Both the position numbers and the translations under genes were made by a program. The notes beneath the pieces were generated by a model. The model did no database searches. It was not told where the DNA came from and saw only the letters and a program-made list of their open reading frames with translations. From Corylus avellana (lineage: Eukaryota; Streptophyta; Magnoliopsida; Fagales; Betulaceae): 64,000 bases of DNA. Every line of letters starts with the position of its first letter. Within the stretch, counting starts at the first letter, position 1. The DNA lies in assembly GCF_901000735.1 (NCBI RefSeq), contig NC_081543.1:37072590-37136589 (forward strand). The letters run 5' to 3'. Positions 47,726 to 60,300 of this stretch are shown in pieces.

Positions 47726-48409
47726 ATGGTGAAGGTGGAGCCAGGAAGAAACGAGATGAGTGGAAGTTCTGCAAAAACTTCTGGGGTTACAAAGAGAGTG
47801 ATCATCTTGAAGATTCGTAAGCCAGAGGAGCCGCCGAAGAGGTTGGGTAAGATTTTAAAGTCGGCGCCGATCGACCCTGCTGCGGCTTATCGTGAAAAGG
47901 TTCGCAAACAACTGGAGCTGGCGTTTTCCAGAGTTGCTAATGAAGCCGACGACGAGGGCGGCGTGAAGCCTGATGTGACGGCGTGTGACCCTGTTCGAGT
48001 TGCCGCTTCTGTAGAGTCGGCGATGTTCGAGAAGATTGGTTGGTCTAATGGGATTAAGAAGGCCAAATACCGATCAGTGATGTTCAACCTCAACGACCCA
48101 GAAAACCCGAATTTGCGGAGGAAGGTGCTTCTTGGACAGATCAAGCCGGAGGTGCTTGTGACCATGTCTGCGATGGAGATGGCAAGCCAGAAGAGGCAGC
48201 GTGAGAATATCCAAATTCAATTGAAGTCCCTGAACAGATGCTTGCATGATACCGAATTGAAAGAAAAGGCCTCCACCGACATGTTTCAGTGCAGCCGGTG
48301 CCGTGAGCGCAAGTGCACTTACCATCAACTGCAGACCAGGAGCGCCGACGAGCCAATGACAACCTATGTCACGTGCGTAAATTGCAACAACCATTGGAAG
48401 TTCTCATAA
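47726..48409 (+). CDS. TFIIS-like protein, domains II and III only, single exon (227 aa)
   Basis: TFIIS rescues backtracked RNA polymerase II by stimulating transcript cleavage. The 227-residue product begins MVKVEPGRNEMSGSSAKT. It carries the TFIIS central domain (REKVRKQLELAFSRVANEAD; ESAMFEKIGWSNGIKKAKYR; FNLNDPENPNLRRKVLLGQI) and then the zinc ribbon: CSRC, the catalytic acidic loop RSADEP, CVNC, ending NNHWKFS. All four Cys and the Asp-Glu pair are present, so cleavage stimulation is plausible. The N-terminal LW/TFIIS-N domain of the usual ~370-residue protein is missing, and there is no intron. An in-frame upstream Met at 47543 exists, but its extension contains duplicated low-complexity codons and matches nothing I know. 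It may be a retroposed or truncated paralogue that kept its frame. Confidence 0.88.
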   Translation: MVKVEPGRNEMSGSSAKTSGVTKRVIILKIRKPEEPPKRLGKILKSAPIDPAAAYREKVRKQLELAFSRVANEADDEGGVKPDVTACDPVRVAASVESAMFEKIGWSNGIKKAKYRSVMFNLNDPENPNLRRKVLLGQIKPEVLVTMSAMEMASQKRQRENIQIQLKSLNRCLHDTELKEKASTDMFQCSRCRERKCTYHQLQTRSADEPMTTYVTCVNCNNHWKFS

Positions 48410-50021
48410 GAACTACAAATTTCATCACTTGTCAACCATCAATGAATGGGATCGATGATTTTGCACTGTAATTGTGTTTCAGCTAAATTGTAATTGAACA
48501 ACTCTTTCTTCTTCTTCCTGTTAATGTTTCTCAATGGATCAATTCAATTGGGTGCTTCTTGATAATTCATGATATAATATATAGATGAAACTTCAATTCT
48601 CTCTGTAATTCTACTTTGTTCTTGCGGAAAGCTAACTATCTTTGAGAGTTTCAAATGTTTAGTTTGTTAATGATCAGATCTCGGAGGAAACTCCCTGTTT
48701 CTGTTATGTGTACGAGACATTCTCAAATTTTCCTTCTTTTGGTTTTCAATGTTAATCACTGCTGCATGTTCTGCGGACAAGTTGTTGGTTGCCATTGTTT
48801 CATTAATTTGCTAACGTTTTCATCATATATATATGGCGATCAGTTTGTATTGATATTTCCTTCAAAAGTAGTTGAATTTAATTTTAAAAAGGCTTCTGGA
48901 GAGGTATTTTAGTCTGGTTTCTAGTGCTGGATCCGGCTTCAATGATCTGTTGTGAAAATAATGGAACACATGAAATATCTGGATCAACTAATCAACGTGG
49001 AGCATGAGGGAACGCAGGACCAAAACATGAAGAAATCGATGAGGAGGTGGTCTCTGTTTCAGTTGAGTAAAACAGAGGTGAACAGAAGATTAAAAACAAA
49101 GTGGGTAGTTGCTTGCTTAGATTAGATGTAGTAGGCATGTATACGTGTTGCTCATGAAATATTTTAGTTTTAAAAAAAATACCCAAAACAATCTCAACCT
49201 TCCATTATTGTTGTTTACAATTCACAGCAGATGTGCGGTAGTTTCACTGAAGCCAGATCCTCCGGTGTTGGGAATTCGTCTTTTGTAATCTAACTTTTCA
49301 ATTTCCTGTTGTAATGCCGAATAAGGGATTCTTGTCAAATGTTACTTTTATCTAAAATAATTCTTCAAATATTTAAAAAATTTCTTATATTAGATTAGCT
49401 AAAAAAAAAATGTCAAATAAATATTTGATTGAAAGAGCTAAAAAAAAAAAAAAAACTAAATATAACAGTACTTTTTAAGGGAGCTATTTTATTTTTCATT
49501 GTTTCTCTCACCTGTTTATTCTCTTTTTCTCATATTCTTTTATACTTTTTCTCTGCACGTTTTCTTTTTCTCAAATTTTTTTCTCATTTTTCCTCTTACA
49601 CGTTTTCTTTTTCCAAAACTTTTCCTACTTTGAATAATATTTTAATAGAATAAATAGAAATATAGTTAATCGAATGTAAAGACATTTAAAAATGACTTAG
49701 CTAAACTAGATAAAAGTAAATTTTAAAAAGCCATTTTACATAAAAATAAGAGTCCTCCATTGAAAATGCTCTAAAGTAGTAAGATTATTATCGGCAACCA
49801 AATGACACGTGGATGTGGCATTTTAATTGTTTCCGAAAATGCAATAAGCTACTTTTTTATTTATTTATTTATTTTTTCTTACCACATAAAGCTAACAGCC
49901 TAACAGCCAATTTTATACCCAGCGAGTCAGAGACTTATTTTGCAATTTTTTTTTTTTTTTTAGTCTGAAAAAAAAGAAGAAGCCAAAAATGACTCTGCAT
50001 TGCCTATTGAACTAATGTCCA
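48410..50021. other. Spacer downstream of the TFIIS-like gene
   Basis: Probable 3' UTR, then AT-rich DNA. A pyrimidine-rich tract lies at 49490-49630. No further gene recognised. Confidence 0.4.
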
Positions 50022-50214
50022 GTCCACACAAGCCTTTCCACTTGGCAATTTGAGATGGTCGCTCATGCATGCATGCATGCATCTGCATGGCAGCACTGAT
50101 TGTGCTTGTGCCCTAAATTTAACAATGAAAAGCATTTGCAGTACAATCCAATCCTTGACAAAACTGTAAACATAAGTGAACCGAATGCTTTCTCCATTTA
50201 ATTCCATCAAACAA
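50022..50214 (-). repeat. Conserved ~200-bp sequence, copy 2 (inverted; downstream of RidA)
   Basis: Read on the minus strand, it begins ttgtttgatggaattaaatg and ends aggcttgtgtggac, like 20312-20516 on the plus strand. It lacks ~17 bases of copy 1 after gcaaatgctttt and has an expanded (tgca)n. It begins about 185 bases past the RidA stop codon. Confidence 0.75.
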
Positions 50215-50399
50215 GGACAGTGCATCTAGATGTCCTCTTGTTGGTTGATGCTCCCCAAATAGTTTACAAGTTAAGCCAAGATCGTGTTCTTATGATAACA
50301 AACAAAGTCACAAAACTCCATGTTTTGGAGACACAGATACCCCTCCCACATTTATTAATCCAAGTTGTCTGAAGAAGTGTTTCCATGCATCAAAGGAGT

Positions 50400-53300
50400 T
50401 TATAATGCAGCAATGCACTCAATTTCGATCTTCGCATCCAAAGGTAATGCTGCTACCTGATAGGTTGCACGAGCAGGGGAAGGCGAAGAAAAATCTGCAA
50501 AACAAACCATTTAACCAATTGCATCAAGGTCATTAGGAAATTTATCAACACTCCCAGATGTGATTATTTGTGGTAAACTTAGTAATGCTTTAGACTCTTT
50601 AGTCAAGAAATACATCTACTTTAAGCTAATTTAAGATTCTGTGCATTTGAAGTTTGAGAAGCAATAAAATTTAATTTGTACTTCTGACAAAAGCACACTT
50701 TTGTGAGTTTAAGCAAATTATCACTAGGTTATATAGACAATCCACCATTATAAATTTATAATGCTGCTGTGCAGGTGGACTGTTGTAAAATGTCAATATG
50801 AGCACAGGTCTTATAATGGTGGATTATCAATATGAACAGCCTCAATTGCATGTGCAGTCCACCATGCCTACCATTTTAATCTGGTTCAATACAACATGCG
50901 TATTGCAAATATGGTGGACTGCACATCTGTTTGCATGCTGAATAGCAAAGCTTTCAATTGACATAGAAACATGAAGTTTAATTAAATAGAACTCACATTT
51001 AGCATAAATCTCATTCACTTTCTTGAAGTCTTTCAAGTCGGCTAACCTGCAGAAACAATGACAAAGAAACTTATTTCTTTTGCAACATAAATTCTAGGAT
51101 ACAGAGCAAAGAGTTGAGGAATTCATCATACATAATTGTTGTCTTAACTACTGCAGCATAACTTGCACCACCAGCTTTCAGTATTTCTCCCATATTTTTG
51201 AGAACCTGCAATTTTCCCATTGGGTTGAAGATGTTTAAAATAGTCTGCTTTGCAATTTGGAAACAAGAACCATCAGACTGCAAGTCTTTGGCCTAGCTAA
51301 GTGTCATCAAGAGAACCTAACTTCATATATGACCAACAGCAACATGCCAAAAAGGCTGAGCTTAAAAAGGCCAATGTGACACATCAAACGTATATAATTT
51401 CTAGTTCTTCTTTATTAGGCAAGAATTACAATATTCTGCTCAACGTGATAAAACAGTGATATCTATTAGAAGGTAAAAACTAAAAACCTGAGAAGTGAAG
51501 AAATAAACAAAAGCTACATTCACACAGAATGCATCAACATTTCTCAATAGGTCTATGCGAGGAATGATTAAGAATCTAAGACAGCAAAACTATATATTTT
51601 CCTATTTTATTTTGCTTATGCTCATCAGATCCAATTATCAGCTCAAGCCATGTGAGCTATTCCAAATGGGTCAGGTGATGTTGGTTGTTCCAAGCACACC
51701 AATGTGGCTCTCTTGAAGAAACAAATGTCAATCTTAGCTTGCAAATCAACTCTCAAAGGCAAAATAATTCTTAAAATATTAATGCTGAGTCCATGCCATT
51801 TACTTTACCTGCTCTGTTTGATCTTCCACAGAATCCGAGATGAACTTCCCAGTCTGTATGTGCGTACAAATTATATATCATCAGTACAGTTGCCCAAGGA
51901 AAAAACAAATGGGCATGTAAAGCCACATGCCAAATGGTAAAATTAAGTCCAAGAACAAACCTCTGGAACAAGCCCAAGAACACCAGACACGAAGAGAAAG
52001 TTGTTAGCTTTGATGGCCTGAGAATATGGTCCCAGTGCTGCAGGAGCCTTTTCTGTTTGAACAGGTTCCTTTATACCTACAATCAGGACAAACATAAGCA
52101 CAGATATTCAGGGATTTTGAAAATACAATGAAAATAAAAGATATTGAAAAATGAAACTTGGGGCTAACAGTTTCGGAACTACTATTACTTATTTGATGTT
52201 AGTCATTTAGTAATTGGTTTAGACAAGAAAACTTATCATCTGTGCTTGTGAACACAAAATTATCACTTGCAAGCTTTCTTTTCATATGAGGTAGCTTAGA
52301 CCCTGGCCATAAAATACAACTCTATATCATATTGTTAAGATGCCAGAATTCCAAATTCTTCTGAGCACAGCTGACTGAGATTTCTAAGGTTATCTTGATA
52401 AACCAGAAAAAGCAAATGCATTTGCTTGCTCGAGCATTTTTTCTAAAGCCATCTTTCTTCATTCTTCCTTCTTTGTTTCGCTACTCAAAGACATATCAAT
52501 AAAAACTAGAAAGATGATATTATGTGGCAAAGCCCTTGGACAAGTCATCGTGTTAAGGTATTCTTAGTTTGATTCAGTGTTAGAAGGAGTTCATCTTTTG
52601 TAATGGACTTTTTTGTTACCTTTTCTCTCTCAGATGCAGACACACACAAAAAAAGAACTCTGAGAAGGACACAATTATGTTCTCTTCACTAATATTTTTA
52701 GACTTCAGACACCATTAGGGTGGTTGTTTTCTCTTGTATACTTTTCGTATATGAGGTCTTTGCCTTTCTTTTTAATAAATTATTATTCATTAAGAAAATA
52801 AAAAACCTGAAGAGACCTTCAGAATTCAATAAGTAATTTTGTTGCTTTCAAAGCAAAAGAAAACAAAATCTCCGCTTCTACGCCCAGAACTTACAACAGT
52901 GGCCAATATCAAAAGAACTTCGGAAAATGCACATACACATAAAAGTGAATCAAGTAACCAAACTATTCTAGTTTTAACCACGACTACCAAACCTTGAATC
53001 AGAACAAACCTGCAAAAATTACTAGACTTGTCATTTCAGACCCTTGTTTGATGATTCCTCCACAACCTGATTTACAGACTTTTTTTTTTTTTGATAAGTA
53101 CAACCTGATTTACAGACTTAACATCAAACCTTCCCAAACACATTAACAAGCAAGCATTCTGTGGCTTATATACATGGAAAACCTAAGTGCCAGTTTACTG
53201 TCCCTTGAATACACCACCTCCTCTCCTATAGCTCTAACGCACAAATTCAGCCCTATGAATAGGTCTATTTGCACATAGCAGCCATCCTCATAAAAGGAAA

Positions 53301-54029
53301 ACAACAATATAACCACATTTTATGAATTATTCCAAGAATGCTTCTACCCATCATCTATGCTGATGACTTAGAGCTTCGATTGTGCAGGTATTACTGCCAT
53401 TGCGATTTCAGCTTTTGTGATCTCCACGGCAAAACCCACAACCCCCAATCACAATGATAGTAGTTTTGAAGTATTTCCCATTAAAAGGTTATATATTTGT
53501 GCATTAATCAAGTTCACTTACACATACTTGATACTCCTACAGTTATTTGTATGAACTGGAACCACTTAAATTCCATGGGACAAAAAAAAAAACAAAAAAT
53601 CAAAATTCTAAACTTTAATCAGCAAATAAAATACTACGTTTCTCAAATTCTGCACAATTTGATGCTCGAAAAGCCAACAATTTCTCACACAAACTCAGCC
53701 CATATTAGCCACTTGAACCGATTTACAGTACACCCAGAACAATGTTTCGCGTTTTCATGCGAGACATTATTCTCCGGAACCAAACAAGGGCAAATGGGAA
53801 ACTAAAGGAAGAAAGAGAAAGATCGGAGCTCACGAGAATCAGTGGAAATGCCCAAGCAAGCGAAGGGCGTAGAGCGCTTGGAAGAAGAAAAAGTGGGGAA
53901 GGAGGAACGCCATAAGGTGGTGCCTGCCACGGAGGCAAATCCCACGCCGGCGGCCACCGGAGCCCGTTTGCGCAGCGCGCCCACATCGATCGTCGGCACG
54001 TGAATCGACCTAGCTGCACACCAAGCCAT
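50400..54029 (-). CDS. RIDA: RidA reactive intermediate deaminase, plastid-targeted (191 aa)
   Basis: RidA (YjgF/YER057c/UK114) hydrolyses 2-aminoacrylate-type enamine/imine products of threonine dehydratase, protecting PLP enzymes such as branched-chain aminotransferase. Six exons in phase: 53834-54029, 51961-52076, 51809-51853, 51132-51205, 50997-51046 and 50400-50494 (576 nt). Residues 1-65 (MAWCAARSIHVPTIDVGALR onward) are Ser/Ala/Arg-rich with few acids, a chloroplast transit peptide. The mature domain has KAPAALGPYSQAIKANNFLF, VSGVLGLVPETGKF, QVLKNMGEILKAGGASY, then PARATYQVAALPLDAKIEIE. The Arg of ARATYQV and the Glu of KIEIE are the family's active-site residues. The length matches the Arabidopsis protein (about 187 aa). 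Confidence 0.95.
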
Positions 54030-56006
54030 CTCTCAAACTAACGCTTCTTTAGTTCCGTCTCCTTGACCAAATACTAGTGGTATTTTGACAATTTTGTCCT
54101 GTCTTTCCACTCTTTCCCTTTTTCCTAGGTTTTTTACTTTTATTTTTATTTGTTTTTTGCAACAAAAAAAAATAAAAAAAATCATCCTTTCAATTTGATT
54201 AATGTATCATTTTGGATCTATCATTGCCTCATTGAGGTTGCAATGTTCCTTTTGCCAAATTAAAAAAAAAAAAAAAAAAAACTAATCAAAATATAGAAAA
54301 AAGGCAAAAAGGATAAAAGTAAAATTCATGAAAAAAAAAATTCATAAAAAAAAAAAAAAAATTTACATAAATTTGAAATCGGTAATAGTCGAGGGACCAG
54401 AATAAGAAGAAACTGATAGAATATTTTGTGTAAGATTTGATATTATGGAAATATATTAGCATTGATTATAATTGATAAAATCAAATAAAAAACATTCAAT
54501 ATATTTTAATATATTTCCATAATATCAAATCTCACACAATGAATTCTAACAAAAATGAAGGCATTGGACTTCGAGTAATGAAATAGCAAAATGTAAGCCA
54601 TATATATGTGTTTTGAAATAACTTAGAATGTGTAAGTTGTATAAGAATAAAATTGTTATGATGTGTTTTAGTATTATGATTTATTGTGCTACAATAACTG
54701 AGTGTTAGTGGATTATCATTTATGCAAAGTTGTAGTTAAAAATAATAATAACATTTCCGATGCATTGTTTATCAGGAAAGTAATAGCATCGTCATGTGGA
54801 TATCGTAAAAAATTGCATTTACCGGACGACGCGTCACTTGATATAATATCTCATATGTTGTCTATTAGGTGAGTTAGTTTAGGACTTCTTCACACTTTAC
54901 TCACTTCATTGTTGTATTTCGTATACTTTGCTATCTAAAGGAAACACTTTTTCATGGCCTATTTTTCTCCACAAAGTCACTTTTTCAGTTTCACGCATGC
55001 ACTAACACAAATTAGGTAGGAGATCCTACAAATTGTCAATCCATTATTGGATACTACTTTCTACTCTGCAATTCTCTTTTGTCTTAATGAAGTAAGAAAC
55101 AAATGTCGTTATTCAATCAAGCATTGAGACAAAATATTATGCTCTGGCTCATACAATCTCTAAGATCTTTTAGGTGCGATGGTTATTACGAGAAATGTGC
55201 CTCTCTTTCTCTTTCTCTCTCTTTTGCTATTATACTGTGACAACAAGGGCACTAGTTAGATTGCTCATAATGATGTTTTTCGTTAATGAACCATTAATTG
55301 TCATTTTGCCTGTTATCATCTTCTTCAAGACTCATTACAGCTTCACTCCATTGCATCACATAATCAACTCGCAGACCTTTTCATAAAGTCATATTCTCCA
55401 TAGCGTTTTTGTAATCTTGTATCCAAACTCACATTGGTCTCTCACAGTTCACCTTGAGTTTGAATGGGGTGTACCCATATTATTGTACTAGGTATTATAT
55501 TATCATATCTGTAGAAAATATATGATAGAAAAATAATATGAAAGAGAAAGAGAGCAGAAGGAGAGAAACTGATAAAGCATTAGACCTACATTTTGTATTG
55601 AAGTAAATAAAATTGTATTTTAATAGATGATATTTACAAAGGGATTAGGAGTAGTAAAGGAAGAAAGAAATAATATAAAATATTCTAAAAGTTTTTTTTT
55701 TTTTTTTTTGTAATTAAATATTCTAAAAGTATTACTAGGTTAACTACATGATTGTTTGCTCAATTTTGTACCCTTAGATGGACAATTTGGTTTGTTTTGT
55801 TTTTTTTTTTGGTTCGATTAATTTCAAGAAGAGGAGGAACAGATGAAGTAATCTCAAGTGTAATCTCAAAGCCACCCTCAAAAGGAATATCGTTTGGATA
55901 CATTGAAATTGATATACATTGTGTATGCCTTTGCTCCATTTGTTTATATCTTTTTGTTGAAGAAAAATCTTAAATTTTGCTCTTTTTCTTTTGGAACTTC
56001 AAATTA
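54030..56006. other. RidA upstream region and AT-rich spacer
   Basis: The RidA promoter is at the left. A foldback element lies at 54419-54546. The remainder is AT-rich with microsatellite-like pyrimidine runs near 55198 and a poly(T) near 55693. No gene recognised. Confidence 0.45.
54419..54546. mobile_element. Foldback MITE flanked by TA
   Basis: A 128-bp element with ~40-bp arms. The left arm is gaatattttgtgtaagattt then gatattatggaaatatatta. The right-arm complement is gaattcattgtgtgagattt then the same bases, with about four mismatches. TA dinucleotides flank both ends (54417-54418, 54547-54548), compatible with a Tc1/mariner-type insertion, though the ends are not canonical Stowaway. 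Confidence 0.65.
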
Positions 56007-57601
56007 TCAATCGTCACAAACATAATCTCTACACACTGGGCAAGTGCCTTGTCTAGTTAGCCACTGGTCTATGCAGTCCAGATGAAAGAGGTGTCCACAG
56101 TTGGGAAGTTCTCTCACAGAGTTTTCATCCTTGAAATCCTGCAGAAAGCAAATTTGCTTAGCAACATAAAAGCCCATAAGTTCTATAAAATGGATTATTA
56201 AGATGTTTATGTCATCCTAAGTTATTTTTAATGATGTTTACAGAACCAGATGTGAAAACTTTCTCATGTTTGTGTTCCAAATTGATAGTGTATCAGTTTC
56301 AGGCTATATATTTTATAATTATGGGCAGATGGGTATTTTGAGAACTCCTACATATTTACCAAGAGTTAAGCTGCAGAACTTTTCCTATTCACATATGTGT
56401 CAAATTTGTTTTTACAGCCTATTTTCTTCTTCTTTTTGGCTGCTTAATTCAAGATAGTGTAAGATATTTTTATTCACCTGTAAGCAAATGGAGCAACAGA
56501 AATCATCACATGATTCGATCATCTGTCTAGAGTGAAACCTATGCATAGGAAGCTTCTGAATGCAGCTGTCGGATAGCCCTTTAACTCCACTACTGATGTC
56601 ATAGATATCTGAAACTTCTCGATAATTTGTTTCAAGATTCCTAACCTGCTCAATAGGTGAATAAACATCCAAACAACATGTTAGAATATAAATATAATGA
56701 TTTAATTCATCCTTAAGTTAACATTTTATCAAAGCCAGCCGTCATGAATTCGAATTTTGACTCCCCAATTCACTTTATTTCAGTTAAATATTTCACTTGT
56801 TGTTGGACCTTACTTGCTGGTCGAGTACCAAGAGATTCACTTACTTGCCACTGATAAGCTTTTAGCACTGCAGGACAAACCCATTCCACGAAGACCCTCC
56901 CATTCATTAAACTACCTAAGAGGGCAACCTGTCAAAATAAAAAGGATTTGACCACAAACTGAGCCTAAATATGAATATAATTGAAAAACTACACTTAACA
57001 AGGATATAAAGCAGAATTTATAGCAGTACTATGTTCATCATTTATATATATCAACTTGCTTGCATCTCATGCTCCAAAATTCCAAATTGAATTTGTATAT
57101 ATAGCAATATTACCTTGGATAATGACTCGCAATCAGCTGCAGATTCCAGTAATTGAATGGCTGCAAGTGCCCCTGTCACAGCTCCTATGCCTGCCCCATT
57201 TAGAAACCCAGTTTCTGTGGTCTGCCCTTTGATGGCTCCAACAAATATTCCCACCAAAGCCCCTCCTACAATGAGAGAAAAATCCACATGCAGATTGTTT
57301 TCTATAGATTAATTGTGTAAGACTAGCATTGGGTGGATGGTATTTTGACCATTTAACAGCAAGAAGATAGTTTTTTTGAATGTGTTTTCATCAGTAAACC
57401 ATGCCCCCATGAAAAATTAGCTAGAAAAAACATACCCAATGCAAGAAAGCAGGTGAATGCAGCAAGAGCTACTGTCTTGATCACTCTGGTGAAAAACCCT
57501 GTTCGAAGACCACAAATTGCAGCCTCTTTAGACCTGAATACTGCCTTTGTTATGCAAGAAAACCACCCCTCCATTGTTGGAAAGATGCTCAACAGTGTCA
57601 T
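56007..57601 (-). CDS. NEP1-interacting protein (NIP)-like RING-H2 membrane protein (233 aa)
   Basis: Likely E3 ubiquitin ligase. Five exons fit phase: 57436-57601, 57114-57265, 56845-56928, 56478-56645 and 56007-56138 (702 nt, 233 aa). N-terminal hydrophobic segments ([47 protein letters not shown]) resemble the Gly-rich membrane region of NIP1/NIP2, which anchor a plastid RNA polymerase in thylakoids or sit in other membranes. The C-terminal RING-H2 reads [34 protein letters not shown] and [10 protein letters not shown], with the full Cys3-His2-Cys3 set. Start: Met at 57601, or the next in-frame Met (MEGWFSC). Arabidopsis At3g20395 looks like the orthologue. Confidence 0.9.
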
Positions 57602-60300
57602 GTGTGTTGAAGGAGGTGAAAAAATCTAAGAGCTTTGCCCTGTGTGAATGTGTGAAGCAACATGAGCTAGCATTTATAAGGAGAGGAAGGGAATAGGCAT
57701 TTAAGAACGCTGGAGCTCAGGCCTACCCTACGCATGTGGATATACCAAGTGGTTTGCGAGCTACTGCAGATTCATAGAATTTTGGAGTGGCTGAGACTAC
57801 CCAAAAAAAAATTGGTAAAAATACAATGTTGGAAGATGATATTTTCATAATATAATTGATCTTATCTATATGGGATGAGAATATATATGTGTATTTTTAT
57901 TTTTATTTTTTTAAATTAAAAAAAAAAAGTATCTTAATATAAAGGTGAAAATAGTTTTAAGCATTTTGTGTTTTGAATTGTTTGCTAATGTTTTTGTTTT
58001 AAAAACAGTAAACAAATGGGAGAATGAAAAAGCATTAACAAATAAAGCATAATATTTGTGATCTTGTAGGAGAGAATGGTGTAAAAGTAATCATTTGTGA
58101 TATGAAAAAGAGTTTTTTTTTTAAAAAAAAAATTCTAATAATATTTTTTGTTAAATCATCAATTCCCAAAAGCGTGAGTTTGATCATTTAAACAATATTT
58201 TAAAACTTCCCTTAGCAAGTAAATCCCAATAAGTGAAATATTGAAACCTAACACATGCATGGAATATAAATTAAAGTTGAAAACCTAAGATATTTGTTTT
58301 GATACTAATAAGAAATAAAGCATTTAATTATTCCTTTAGAGCCTTATAATGATTACCAACTGATAAATATGGCATATACCAAAAACCCTATCTTGATCTT
58401 GTTTTGGTTAAGTTTGAGTCTTGTGGGGTTACTCAGGAAAAAGAAAATAAGAAAGAAAAGTTTCATGGGATTTAAAGTTTAAGATTTTTGTTCCGATACC
58501 AAGTTAAATTTACAACTTACCGACTAGGCCGGCTAAAAGATGGGCCGGCGAAAAGATGGGTAAATCTTGAATAATTTTTTTTTGCGTCTCATCAATTCTG
58601 AAGCTTTTAGCGTATTAGTTATATCCACCTAACATTTGTTGTCAGAAATGGGATTTGAACCCACAGCCCCTTCGAGGACCAGATATAGATGCTGACTAAG
58701 CCTTTACCAAAAGGTGCAAATCAAATTAAATGGAGCCTGGTACATGTGCAGCCACCTTACACTTGCTAGGTAGTAAAGAAGCAGCTGGGGGTGGCAATTG
58801 CAGGCCAAAGAGAGAAAACTGCATAAACAAAACCAGGTGCTGCAGAATGGTGGTTCTGTGGGCTGAGGCTTTGAAAATTGGAAGATAATGGGCATTGTGT
58901 ATTAATTGTGTAGACTGTAGAGTGTAGAGCAAGTGGTGCTTTTAATTGCATTCATTAACGGGCAGATGTATGTAGAGCTTGATCTTTTGGCATTCTTGGG
59001 CACGTCTCCAACACTCATTACTTCTCCATCTTCTTTGGTATATTAACCAAAATAATAATTTATGCAGTACTTGTGATATTTTGCCAAAACAGATTATCCA
59101 AAGGCTCCACTCATAAATGCTTTAGATCAACCAACTCTAAGCTTAGTAAGATATCACCCAATAGTGAAAACCACCAATGGCTTGGTCATCTGCTCAAGCA
59201 AAAAGGTATTCCTAGCAGAGCAAACTGCCATTAGCATACTCTTTGTTTGTTACTCCATTTGTGGATGTTGCACAATATTTTAAGCCAACCTTTGTTTTAG
59301 TCATACTAAACACTTTAAGCAGATAAGATAATGTTACATGTGCCCTCTCTTTCTCTCACTCTTAAAATGTTATTATATCTATTTGGAATGATAATTTCTT
59401 ATACAATTCGCAAACCGGACACGAACTTAATACAAAATTATAAGATTATGATTAAAGGGTCTCAGACATTTAATTAAATATGTCATGTTAGTGTTGATTT
59501 ATATTGTCTTACATTCATATCTCGATAAGATCAGAACCCGATAATCGACATTTGAGGTTGACAATTTTTTATACTGCCCATAAACCCAACACGAAATTAG
59601 CGAGTCAGAGTTGATGAATCTAATTTGTTTATTTAAATTGATTGGATTATGGTTAACCTATATAGTCTTATACCCATATCTCAATATGATTGGAACCCAA
59701 TACACAAATACAAATGACCACCTTTTATATACATATACTAAACTAACCAAAACCCATAACAATTTCATGCATTTCCACTAGTACAACTTTTTTTTTTCTT
59801 CTAAATGTGATTTGAGAAAATTCTTTCAACTTAATTTATTAAATTGACATATGCTTTTAAAATACATGATTCTCACATTTATTTTTAATAAAATTAACTT
59901 AACATCTGATTTTACATGTATTTTTAAAAATACAAGTGAAAATAACGTATTTCAAGAAAAAATGATAAATTAATATATTGAAATTCTTACTGCCGCGTGC
60001 CTAGTTTAAAGTAAAACTTTTGTTATTTGCAAATTCTCTTTTTTCTTGTTGGGCCAGATTTCGTTAGACTACTAATCTGGCCTATTACCACAGCCTTGAA
60101 CCCATGAGGATACATTTTCTGTTTTCCTTTTTCAAATTCATCTTATCCAACTTTATAAAATATTTGTTGATATTTATTTTTATATATATAAAAAAAATCT
60201 TAAAATAGATATTACAATCAATCTAGAGCCAAAACGATTGTTTTATGGTATTTTCCTCGTGGTTATAATTTTTTGTTTTTTATTTTTTTTCAGTTTCTAT
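57602..60300. other. Promoter of the RING gene and long spacer
   Basis: Promoter of the minus-strand RING gene, then AT-rich DNA. About 58495-58635 (minus strand) resembles a solo or partial LTR ending next to taacttggtatcggaac, a diverged initiator-Met primer site. A tRNA-Leu-like stretch follows. About 59480-59720 contains an imperfect internal repeat (gtcttaca/acc-atatctc-ata-gat). No coding gene recognised. Confidence 0.4.
58640..58718 (-). pseudogene. tRNA-Leu-like 3' half (tRNA pseudogene or SINE head)
   Basis: On the minus strand, ctggtcctcgaaggggctgt followed by gggttcaaatcccatttctgac matches the variable arm, T arm (with the GGTTCAAATCC B box) and acceptor 3' strand of plant nuclear tRNA-Leu. 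The 5' half (ttttggtaaaggcttagtca) is degraded and the anticodon stem does not pair, so it is not a working tRNA gene. Confidence 0.55.
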
